DNA of 64,000 nucleotides, from positions 124,001 to 188,000 of the forward strand of contig CAYGUA010000004.1 of assembly GCA_964353015.1 (NCBI GenBank). The letters are read 5' to 3'. Source of the stretch: JAMZMI01 sp964353015 (GTDB lineage Bacteria; Bacteroidota; Bacteroidia; Cytophagales; Cyclobacteriaceae). Of this stretch, positions 20,767 to 30,100 are shown one piece after another. Within the stretch, counting starts at the first letter, position 1, and each line of letters begins with the position of its first letter. Below the pieces are notes generated by a model. It saw nothing but the letters and a program-made list of their open reading frames with translations. It did not search any database and had not been told where the DNA came from. Both the position numbers and the translations under genes were made by a program.

Positions 20767-20782
20767 TCATGTTTCGACATGA
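20767..20782. promoter_or_regulatory. Palindrome with TTCG loop (possible operator or hairpin)
   Basis: TCATGT-TTCG-ACATGA is a perfect 6-bp inverted repeat around a TTCG loop, placed about 130 bp before the susC2 start. It may be a dimeric regulator site or a small RNA hairpin in the leader. Its function is unknown. Confidence 0.35.
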
Positions 20783-20783
20783 C

Positions 20784-20796
20784 AGGACAGGATGGT
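20784..20796 (+). promoter_or_regulatory. Recurring motif AGGACAGGATGGT upstream of susC2
   Basis: The same 13 bases occur at 50067-50079 before the GH142-like gene, and related CAGGAT-centred sequences lie before other enzyme genes. It is a candidate site for a shared regulator. The support is recurrence only. Confidence 0.3.
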
Positions 20797-20910
20797 TCGG
20801 AGCTGGTTTTTTTGGAATATTGAAGTGTAGAATTAGAGTACTACCTGTGTTTTTTAGATATTCTGGTTAAATGTTTGATAAAAGGTGCAATCGTTAACAC
20901 GATGATCAAT

Positions 20911-23900
20911 ATGAGAATAAAAAGACCCATGCTAAAGTTGATTTTGTCAATAAGTGTAATCCACACATTTGTCATGGGATCAATCAATAACGTTTACGCC
21001 CAAGAAAACATAAAAGTAAGTGGTGTTGTAAAAGGAAGTGATTCGGACGAAGGACTTCCTGGTGTGACCATTTTTGTAAAAGGAACAACTAATGGCACAA
21101 CATCTGATATCGACGGACAATTTTCACTAAACATAAAAGAAGATGCCATTCTGGTATTTTCATTCATTGGATATAAAACTTTTGAAACAGCCTTGAATGG
21201 TAGAAGTATCGTCAACCCGATTCTTGAGTTAGATACAGAAACTTTAGATGAAGTTGTTATCATTGGTTATGGCGAACAAAAGAAAGCGAATCTGACAGGT
21301 GCGGTGGTTACCGTTGACGCCAAAGAATTAGAAGAACTTTCAACAGGAAACCTGGCTCAGGGCTTGATCGGAAAACTTGCTGGTGTTCAGGTAAGTCAAA
21401 ATGGAACTGGTATCCCGGGTACAGCGAGTCCTCTGGTCATAAGGGCAGAATCTGCTTCAAGTTTGCAGAGACAAGTTTTGTATGTGATTGATGGGGTTGT
21501 TTACTCAGATAATGATTTTTATGCTGTTCCTGGTCCTTCAGGCTCAGAGGTATTTAATCGATTAGACCCTTCAGAAATTGAAAGTATTTCAATACTTAAA
21601 GATGGAGCAGCGGCAGTATATGGAGCACGTGCCGCTGGTGGTGTGGTTCTGGTAAAAACAAAAAGAGGTCAAGCAGGTAAATTGAAATTTACTTACAATG
21701 GAGCAAGTGGAATAGGCCAGCCAACACAAATCCCAGATATGTTGACTGGTTTGCAGCATGCTGAATTATTTAATGAAATATTGGACGTCCAAAAATCAAC
21801 AGGACAAAGGGTGAATAACAATGATTATTTCACAGAAGATGAATTGGCTGAAATCGCCAAAAGGGATTATAATTGGTTAGAAGGTCTTTACAAAACTGCA
21901 TATAATCAAAGACATGCCATGACTATGTCTGGCGGATCTCAGGACGTAAAATATTTTCTTGCGGGCAGTTATTACAAGGAGACTGGTAACTACGATAATC
22001 TTTGGTACAAGCGTTACTCAATTAGATCAAATATTGATTATGATGTTACAAAAAATTTAAAATTTGGTTTTGGAATAAATTTCAGTCAAGGTGATAGAAA
22101 AAATCCTAATTATGATCCTGGGTCTGGTAACACAGGAGAGGGAGTATTGAGGGATTGGTATAAGCGACCACTTACTGCATCAAGATGGGTGCCACCTACT
22201 GTCAACGGTGATCCTGTCTATAATGGATCATGGAATCCATATGGCTTATTAAAGTCAGATAATTACAAGACAAGTACAAATGACAATACAAATTTTTCAG
22301 CCAAAATAGATTATAAGGTTCCTTTCCTTGATGGCCTGAAATTGAATGGATTGCTATCTTATAATATCAACACATCTAGCGGTACAAGATATGGTCAGGA
22401 TTATCCGGCAACAAGATATTTTAAAGATAAAGGTATAGGAGCTGGAGATTCGTCTACAGTGAATTACGGGAATAGTGAAGGACTTTATGAGAGTTTTGAA
22501 AAAGGGAATGTGTACCAATTCAACCTTGGGGCAAATTATTCTAAAACCTTTGGTAATCACAATCTTTCAGCCATTCTTGTATATGAGCAGCAAGATGGAA
22601 ATACGCGAGGATTCTCAGCTCAGAAAAACGTAGCTGATATCCGTGGTTTTGATTATTTCTGGGCTTTCCAGAATGCTGGAAATACCATTGGATATTCTTA
22701 CAACCAAGGTGGGAGATGGAGTACCATTGGTAGGTTGAATTATGATTTCAAAGGCAAATATCTATTGGAATCAAGTTTCAGAGCTGAATCTTCAAACAAA
22801 TTCAGTCCGGCAAACCGTTTTGGTATTTTCCCATCAGCTTCAATAGGCTGGGTGCTTTCTGAGGAATCTTTCATCAAAGACAATGTATCATTCATTAATT
22901 TTCTGAAAGTAAGATCTTCATTGGGTTTAACAGGGAATGATGGAAACTCTTCAGCCTCCGAATGGAAACCAACTTTCAGCGCTGGACAAACAGGTGCAAT
23001 TTTTGGCACAAGCGAAGTTCAAACCAATGCTATTTCTGCTAATAATAATGGATTTTTCGTGCCAAGTAGAACCTGGGCAAAATCAAGAAGTTTTAATGTA
23101 GGAATGGATATAGCTGTTTTGAATCAGAAACTGAAGTTGACATCTGAGTATTACTACAATTTGATATATGATGCCTTTGATCGACCGCAGAACGTTCCAT
23201 TCGTGGTTGGAAACCCGAAACCTCCTCAGGTAAATCACAAAGAGTCATTTTCAAAAGGATATGAATTTCAAACCAGCTATTCAGATAATGTAGGCAAGGA
23301 TATGAATTTTTCGATTTACGGAAATTTCACTAAAAGAAGAAGTAGGCCTTTAAAACTATATCAAAACCCAATTGTACTTGGAACATGGGTAGATGAGCTT
23401 AAGAATGATGATAGCAATCAGCCGGGATTTGTGGCTCTAGGCATTATCCGTGATGAGCAGCAACTAGAAGAAGTAAAAAAAATGTATCCTGGAAATTTGA
23501 ATGCTGATGGCGATGTGGTTATTAATGGACTGGTGTTGGCGCCTGGTATGATTTATTACAAAGATCTTGGAGGTCCTAATTATAGCAGGGTACCAGATGG
23601 TAAATTGGATGGTAATGACAGAAAGATCATTGCCAAGTACACTACTGCTCCATACAGTTATGGGTTTGGGTTTACCTTGGGGTGGAAAGCTTGGAAATTG
23701 AATACAGCATTTGGTGGTCAATTTGGTCATAAAGCTTTTATCCAAAAAGATGAGCAAGTGGTAGATACAAATTCAAACCTGGTAGCTACTCAGACTCAAA
23801 ACACCTTCGCATGGTGGGGCGACTATTGGACCGAAGAAAATCAAGATGCAAGCATGCCGAGACCTGCTAAATATGGTTTGGATGGTGAAGTGTCAACTTT

Positions 23901-24129
23901 CTGGATGAGAAATGGACATACACTCAGATTGAACAATATCAGTTTGTCTTATACAATGCCAGAAAAAATCGCGAAAAAAGTGGGAATGTCTAATCTTAAG
24001 TTTTATTCATCCGCAACAAATTTATGGACGATTATCAGTCCGTTTAATTTCAAGGATCCGGCGGTTTCTAGAGCATTTGATTATCCTTTGGTTAGAATGG
24101 TGAATTTAGGATTGAGTTTTTCAATTTGA
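20911..24129 (+). CDS. SusC-like TonB-dependent transporter 2
   Basis: 1072 residues from ATG 20911 (MRIKRPMLKLILSIS then a signal peptide ending VYAQ). ATGs at 20902 and 20875 are in frame and possible. A carboxypeptidase-regulatory-like domain (KVSGVVKGSDSDEGLPGVTI onward) leads into LDEVVIIGYGEQKKANLTGAV, plug motifs (VLYVIDGVVY, SISILKDGAAAVYGARAAGG) and a long barrel. The sequence is clearly different from SusC 1, so this is a second transport system and not a recent copy. It is followed 1 bp later by its SusD, and it probably imports a different pectin oligosaccharide. Confidence 0.95.
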   Translation: MRIKRPMLKLILSISVIHTFVMGSINNVYAQENIKVSGVVKGSDSDEGLPGVTIFVKGTTNGTTSDIDGQFSLNIKEDAILVFSFIGYKTFETALNGRSIVNPILELDTETLDEVVIIGYGEQKKANLTGAVVTVDAKELEELSTGNLAQGLIGKLAGVQVSQNGTGIPGTASPLVIRAESASSLQRQVLYVIDGVVYSDNDFYAVPGPSGSEVFNRLDPSEIESISILKDGAAAVYGARAAGGVVLVKTKRGQAGKLKFTYNGASGIGQPTQIPDMLTGLQHAELFNEILDVQKSTGQRVNNNDYFTEDELAEIAKRDYNWLEGLYKTAYNQRHAMTMSGGSQDVKYFLAGSYYKETGNYDNLWYKRYSIRSNIDYDVTKNLKFGFGINFSQGDRKNPNYDPGSGNTGEGVLRDWYKRPLTASRWVPPTVNGDPVYNGSWNPYGLLKSDNYKTSTNDNTNFSAKIDYKVPFLDGLKLNGLLSYNINTSSGTRYGQDYPATRYFKDKGIGAGDSSTVNYGNSEGLYESFEKGNVYQFNLGANYSKTFGNHNLSAILVYEQQDGNTRGFSAQKNVADIRGFDYFWAFQNAGNTIGYSYNQGGRWSTIGRLNYDFKGKYLLESSFRAESSNKFSPANRFGIFPSASIGWVLSEESFIKDNVSFINFLKVRSSLGLTGNDGNSSASEWKPTFSAGQTGAIFGTSEVQTNAISANNNGFFVPSRTWAKSRSFNVGMDIAVLNQKLKLTSEYYYNLIYDAFDRPQNVPFVVGNPKPPQVNHKESFSKGYEFQTSYSDNVGKDMNFSIYGNFTKRRSRPLKLYQNPIVLGTWVDELKNDDSNQPGFVALGIIRDEQQLEEVKKMYPGNLNADGDVVINGLVLAPGMIYYKDLGGPNYSRVPDGKLDGNDRKIIAKYTTAPYSYGFGFTLGWKAWKLNTAFGGQFGHKAFIQKDEQVVDTNSNLVATQTQNTFAWWGDYWTEENQDASMPRPAKYGLDGEVSTFWMRNGHTLRLNNISLSYTMPEKIAKKVGMSNLKFYSSATNLWTIISPFNFKDPAVSRAFDYPLVRMVNLGLSFSI

Positions 24130-24130
24130 A

Positions 24131-25981
24131 ATGGTGAAAAAGATAATAAATAGGGTTTTGCAGCTTGTTCTGATTTTATCAGTAACTCTCTCCTGTAACG
24201 ATATCCTACAGGTAGAAAATCAAACAGCAGTTGATGGTGAGAGGGTTTTTAATGACCCTGCTTTGGCTGAGTTGTATCTCAATCATATTTATCAGAACAA
24301 TTTACCGGGTTGGAGTGGTACATCAAATGTAGGTTTGAGCGACGAGTCCATAGGATCTAGTGCCACTATGCAAGGTCTTTTAGCTGATCCAACTTCGGCA
24401 CAGCCTGATGAAAGTTTGGGGAATTACTCATCAGATATCTATGCGAGAATTCGAAATATCAATGTTTTTATTACTCAGGTAGAAGATGGTGATATGGATC
24501 GAGACATTAAAGATTCATACATTGGACAAGCCTTGTTTCTGAGAGCATGGGTATACTGGGGTTTGGTATTGGATTATGGTGGCGTTCCTATTGTAACAAC
24601 TTTAATTGATCTTAATAGTGATGTTTCTGCTGAATTGCCAAGATTATCTTCAGCTGAATGTGTTGAAATTTTGGTGAATGATTTGGATAAGGCAGTTGAG
24701 TTATTAACTGACTATGGAGATTCAGATTTTGGTAGAATCACCAAGTCGGCAGCAGCAGCGCTAAAAGGACGAATTCTATTGTTTTTCGCTAGTCCTCAAT
24801 TTGATCCAAATGGAATGAGCAATGCAGATGGGATTGCTGGAAGATGGGAGGCGGCTTACCAAGCCAACTTATCGGCTAAAGAAATAGCAGAGTCGGAAGG
24901 ACACGCATTGTTCTCTGATTTTAGCAGTGTTTTTTTAACTGAAAATAATGAAGAAGCAATTTTCATAAGAAAGTATGCCCTCGGATTAAGCACTCATACT
25001 TATGAAAATAGTGTAAGACCGAAAAGTGTAAGTTCTACAGCTCCTAGTGCTACTCCAAGTTGGGATTTGGCACAATCGTTTCCTATGAAATCTGGTTTGG
25101 CTATCACTGATCCGGGCTCTGGATATGACGCATCAGCCTATTGGGCAAATCGCGACCCGAGATTTTATGCAACAATTGGCTATAATAGTATTCCATGGGA
25201 ATTTGCAGGAAGGGCGGATAAAAGACAATGGTCATATGTTGGCAACTCTCAGGAAGCTGGTGTGATTCCTATTACAGGATTTTACCTTAAAAAGAATGTA
25301 AATACGACTATTACAGCAACCCAGGCTACTAATACACCAACAGATTGGATTGAAATCCGCTTTGCAGAAGTGTTATTGAATCTGGCAGAAAGTGCCAATG
25401 AGGCGGGTCATCCTGATATTGCTTATCAAAACTTATATGCTATCAGAGCAAGGGCGGGTATAGATGCTGGAGACGGCTCTTACGGAATTGCTTCAGGATT
25501 GAGTAAACTTCAACTTAGGGAAGTAATCATGAATGAGCGTAAAATAGAAATGGCCTTTGAAAACAAGCGTTATTGGGATATCAAAAGAAGAAATCTATAC
25601 GCGAATGGTTTTGATGGTGTGCCGCTAAACGGATTTAATGGTACAAAAAGAAAATTAATTAGTACTACTGTAAACACTCAGTACATAGTAGATAATAATG
25701 CCGGTTTGTTGGCAGCCACAAATCCACTTGATTCAGCATTTGAATACTTTCAAGCAGAGTTAATAAACACAGTTGATTGGGATGATCCTGTTAATTACGC
25801 GAATTACTTTGTGACTACAGTGGAAGATGGAGATGTAGTAAATATCAATTTTTTACAACCAAAATACAATTTTTCTTACATGCCGATTAATGCTTTGGTT
25901 AAGAATTCAAATTTGGAACAAACTATAGAATGGTTGGACGAAAATGGTTCGTTAGGAACTTTTGACCCTTTATCAGATTAA
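24131..25981 (+). CDS. SusD-like glycan-binding lipoprotein 2
   Basis: 616 residues, starting 1 bp after the susC2 stop, with a basic N-region (MVKKIINR), hydrophobic core and lipobox TLSC. SusD features are ALFLRAWVYWGLVLDYGGVP, the central RITKSAAAALKGRILLFFAS, and the C-terminal WIEIRFAEVLLNLAESANEA and VIMNERKIEMAFENKRYWDI. It forms the surface lid of SusC 2. It is longer than many SusD proteins and has a tryptophan-rich C-terminal extension that could contact ligand (inference). Confidence 0.95.
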   Translation: MVKKIINRVLQLVLILSVTLSCNDILQVENQTAVDGERVFNDPALAELYLNHIYQNNLPGWSGTSNVGLSDESIGSSATMQGLLADPTSAQPDESLGNYSSDIYARIRNINVFITQVEDGDMDRDIKDSYIGQALFLRAWVYWGLVLDYGGVPIVTTLIDLNSDVSAELPRLSSAECVEILVNDLDKAVELLTDYGDSDFGRITKSAAAALKGRILLFFASPQFDPNGMSNADGIAGRWEAAYQANLSAKEIAESEGHALFSDFSSVFLTENNEEAIFIRKYALGLSTHTYENSVRPKSVSSTAPSATPSWDLAQSFPMKSGLAITDPGSGYDASAYWANRDPRFYATIGYNSIPWEFAGRADKRQWSYVGNSQEAGVIPITGFYLKKNVNTTITATQATNTPTDWIEIRFAEVLLNLAESANEAGHPDIAYQNLYAIRARAGIDAGDGSYGIASGLSKLQLREVIMNERKIEMAFENKRYWDIKRRNLYANGFDGVPLNGFNGTKRKLISTTVNTQYIVDNNAGLLAATNPLDSAFEYFQAELINTVDWDDPVNYANYFVTTVEDGDVVNINFLQPKYNFSYMPINALVKNSNLEQTIEWLDENGSLGTFDPLSD

Positions 25982-26006
25982 AATTAAAAACGAAACACTT
26001 GAATAA

Positions 26007-27023
26007 ATGCGAGATATGATGAAAACTGAACTACTTAGAATTTTGATGATGATGCTTCTGGCTATTGGTTTTGGAAACCTGCATGCACAGAAAACCCCTG
26101 TTGATACAACGATGGTCATGAACCCTGCAAACTTTATTCCACATGAAGATGGTTATTATCTGGCTGGAGTAGATAAGGACTTAGTGGGTGACGATGGGAT
26201 TCCCGAACATTATGATGGTTGCTATGATGCTTATGGGGATGCCGATCATAAGGAAACTGGTGAGCAAAATGGATGGAATTATGCTAATGTTATTATTTTC
26301 AGAAATTGTAGCAATGATCCACTGACCGCAGATGATGTTGTAAAAGGTACGCAACCTGAAGAAGGTTGGCCAACTGAAGCTAACCTAATCCAAGTGGGTA
26401 AGCACAAATACATTTTTACAGATTCTGCATCTTATGGTTATATCTCTAGTCCCGAGTTTACTAGCCTCAGTTCACTTACTGTTAAAGTAAGTACAGACCT
26501 CTCGATCAACTCAAATAGGTCAATATTCATGATGATTGAAGCATCATTTGATGGAGGTGAAACATGGGAATACATAGATAATCCTGATGGTGATGCCTTT
26601 ATTTATCAGCAGTTGACTAGTCAAGGGGGTGATATTCACACATATACCGCAGGAACTAATGATGGTTTTGATGCCATTGCCACTGCTTCGCAAGCCGGAC
26701 CTATTATGCTTCGTTTCCTTGCTGTGCCACCGCCATTTACCGAAGGCAAAAATGGAGAGCGTTTGAATTTCTGGGAAATAACCATAAACGCCAAAACTAC
26801 AGGAAAGGAAAAAGAAGTAGAAGTATTGGCCAATAAACTAGAGAGAGAAGCAATGTTCATATTCAAGAATGAAACTTTTATCGCTGCTCATGACCGGGAG
26901 ATTAGTGTTTATACTTTATCTGGAACCTTGGTAGGTTCTGGAAAGGAAGTGCATGTGTGCCAGAAGGGTCTTTTTATTGTGAAGGCAGATAATGGTATAA
27001 CAAAAAAGATTTACTTGAAATAA
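26007..27023 (+). CDS. Unknown T9SS-exported protein next to SusCD 2
   Basis: 338 residues. ATGs at 26007, 26016 and 26019 are all possible; the signal peptide ends LHAQ. The middle (about 30-265) is beta-rich and contains GGETWEYI, resembling an exposed beta-sandwich, but I do not recognise a family. The last 70 residues (ISVYTLSGTLVGSGKEVHV to KKIYLK) look like a short T9SS type A sorting domain, so it is probably released or attached at the cell surface. Its position right after susD2 is where surface glycan-binding proteins are normally encoded, which suggests a pectin-binding role (inference). Confidence 0.65.
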   Translation: MRDMMKTELLRILMMMLLAIGFGNLHAQKTPVDTTMVMNPANFIPHEDGYYLAGVDKDLVGDDGIPEHYDGCYDAYGDADHKETGEQNGWNYANVIIFRNCSNDPLTADDVVKGTQPEEGWPTEANLIQVGKHKYIFTDSASYGYISSPEFTSLSSLTVKVSTDLSINSNRSIFMMIEASFDGGETWEYIDNPDGDAFIYQQLTSQGGDIHTYTAGTNDGFDAIATASQAGPIMLRFLAVPPPFTEGKNGERLNFWEITINAKTTGKEKEVEVLANKLEREAMFIFKNETFIAAHDREISVYTLSGTLVGSGKEVHVCQKGLFIVKADNGITKKIYLK

Positions 27024-27106
27024 CAAACCCTTAAATATCCTTATTTCGTACTTTCAGGCATCATTTCGATGGCTGACTGGGAGTGCTCATCCTAAATTTT
27101 ACAATT

Positions 27107-30100
27107 ATGAAAAACATTTTACTAAAATTTCAACATGACATACTAAAGTGGCTTATGCTTGCTTTAGTGATTATGGCGAGCGTGAGTGTATTTGCGCAAA
27201 AAGTTCATAAAATTCCCAGTAGCCCAACAGATTCTTTGGAAAATTTCATTGAAGATGTGACAAAATGGTCTGCTGGTGATGTTATAATGTTATCCGATGC
27301 TGAATATACTGTCAACGGAAGCGTAAACATTGCACAATCCATTACTATTATGGGTGATCCAAGCATGGGTGGCCATCCAGTTGTTACATTTAAGGATAAT
27401 GGATTTAATGTCGTAGATGATTCAATTAATGTTGCAATCATGGGCATTGATTTTATTGGAACAACTATAAGAGAGGATTTAAGTGAAAATGTGGCACCAT
27501 TTATACTCAGGTATGTTGGTGGAGCATCTATGGGGGCTTATGATTTGGTGAAACTCGAGGATATTTATGCCACAGGGTTTAGAGGTGGCGTTGATTTAAA
27601 CCCTTCAAAACAAAGGAGGTATAAAAAAGTTGAAATCAACCGTGTCTATTTCAGCAAGTTTGTAGGTGGTAACGAGTGGGCATTAGATCCTAACTTGAAT
27701 CTGGTAGAAGATTTGAGAATTACCAATTCTACCTTCTCTGAAGTGAATGCAGTACTTAAAAATGTTTATTTCAATAAAGATGGAACAGATGTTTTTGGTA
27801 CGGTTGGACAAAAAATATTGGTTGATCATTGTACTTTTTATGAAATAGGGAATAACAACAATTCTTTAATACAACTTAATGATCAAAATGATGGCAGTAT
27901 CGATTTTGTATATTCCAACAACATAGCAAGTGGTATTTTAAATGAAGCAAATAGTCGCGTATTCAGATTAAATGCCTTGGCTGGAACTTACAAGTTTGAG
28001 AATAGTGTTTTCCATGATTTTGTTTCATCTGATCCAACTAGGGATCACTTTAGTCTAGATAGTACTGCTGTTGCTTTATCTAATGTGACACTTACGGATG
28101 TTACATTGAATGCTCCATATCCCGAATTTGGTGATACGACTACTGTGGCTAATCCAAAAAGCTTCAAACTTCCTTCAAACTCCAATTTGTTAACATTGGG
28201 TAAGGATGGAGGTCCAATAGGTGATCCAAGATGGAGCAAAAAAGAACATAAGGTATTTGATCTTGAAGCTTTCATTGAAAATACTGCATTGTGGAACGCG
28301 GGTGATACAATTGTACTTAACCAGCCAGAATATACTGTTGCCGGTTCGATTGATATCCTTCAATCAATAGTAATAAAAGGTGATCCTTCTATGTCAAAGC
28401 GACCTGTTGTCACATTTAACGACAATGGTTTTCAAGTAAGGGATGACTCTATCAATGTTACAATTATGGGCATTGATTTTATTGGAACAACTATAAGAGA
28501 GGATTTAAGTGAAAATGTGGCACCATTTATACTCAGGTATGTTGGTGGAGCATCTATGGGGGCTTATGATTTGGTGAAACTCGAGGATATTTATGCCACA
28601 GGGTTTAGAGGTGGCGTTGATTTAAACCCTTCAAAACAAAGGAGGTATAAAAAAGTTGAAATCAACCGTGTCTATTTCAGCAAGTTTGTAGGTGGTAACG
28701 AGTGGGCATTAGATCCTAACTTGAATCTGGTAGAAGATTTGAGAATTACCAATTCTACCTTCTCTGAAGTGAATGCAGTACTTAAAAATGTTTATTTCAA
28801 TAAAGATGGAACAGATGTTTTTGGTACGGTTGGACAAAAAATATTGGTTGATCATTGTACTTTTTATGAAATAGGGAATAACAACAATTCTTTAATACAA
28901 CTTAATGATCAAAATGATGGCAGTATCGATTTTGTATATTCCAACAACATAGCAAGTGGTATTTTAAATGAAGCAAATAGTCGCGTATTCAGATTAAATG
29001 CCTTGGCTGGAACTTACAAGTTTGAGAATAGTGTTTTCCATGATTTTGTTTCATCTGATCCAACTAGGGATCACTTTAGTCTAGATAGTACTGCTGTTGC
29101 TTTATCTAATGTGACACTTACGGATGTTACATTGAATGCTCCATATCCCGAATTTGGTGATACGACTACTGTGGCTAATCCAAAAAGCTTCAAACTTCCT
29201 TCAAACTCCAATTTGTTAACATTGGGTAAGGATGGAGGTCCAATAGGTGATCCTAGATGGGCCGGATCTATAAAAGAAGCTGATATTGATCTTGAAGCAT
29301 TCATAGAGAACATATCGCTATGGAATGAAGGAGACACTATCATTTTGAATAAACCACATTACTTGGTTAACGGATCAATTGACGTATTACAGTCCATTGT
29401 AGTAATGGGAGATCCTTCTATGGATAGGCGACCAATTGTGACTTTCAGAGACAATGGATTTCAAGTAAAGGATGATTCAATCAATGTAGCTATTATTGGC
29501 GTTGATTTTATTGGGACAACCATAAAGGACGATTTCCAAGAAAACGTAGCTCCGTTTATCCTTAGATACACAGGAGGAGCATCAATGGGTGCTTACGACT
29601 GGGTATTGCTTGAAGATATTTATGCTACTGGTTTCCGCGGAGGAGTGGACTTAAATCCCTCCAAGCAAAGAAGGTACAAGAATGTGATAATTGACCGTGT
29701 TCACTTCAATGATTTTACCGGCGGAAATGAATGGGTATTGGATCCAAACCTAAATTTGGTTGAGGATTTGAAAATCACCAATTCTACCTTCTCAAACGTA
29801 AATGCATTTCTTAAAAACGTGTATTTCAATAAAGATGGAACTGACGTTTTTGGGACGGTTGGACAAAAGATTTTGGTAGATCACAATACCTTTTACAACA
29901 TTGGTAATAACAATAATGCGTTAATTCAGCTCAACGACCAGAATGATGGCAGCATTGACTTTGTTTTCTCAAACAATGTTACAAGTACTATAATGAATGA
30001 GGCAAATAGCCGGGTATTTAGATTGAACGCTTTGGCTGGAACTTACAAATTTGAAAATAGTTTTTTCCATAATTTTGTTTCTTCAGATCCATCTAGAGAT

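Larger units (their letters stand above)
20575..20910 (+). promoter_or_regulatory. Long AT-rich leader upstream of the second SusCD operon
   Basis: No convincing gene lies in this stretch. It follows the GH95 stop and precedes susC2, so it probably holds that operon's promoter. It contains the 16-bp hairpin at 20767-20782 and the 13-bp motif at 20784-20796 that recurs before the GH142-like gene. I could not find a clean match to the Bacteroidota -33/-7 consensus, so no promoter position is assigned. Confidence 0.4.

Noticed and set aside
27440..29253. Insertion sequence or transposon as the source of the 788-bp repeat
   Set aside because: No transposase and no terminal inverted repeats; the repeat is in-frame coding DNA of the beta-helix modules.
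28045..29343. Two near-identical minus-strand frames (76 and 90 residues)
   Set aside because: They exist only because the 788-bp repeat duplicates the same antisense frame.
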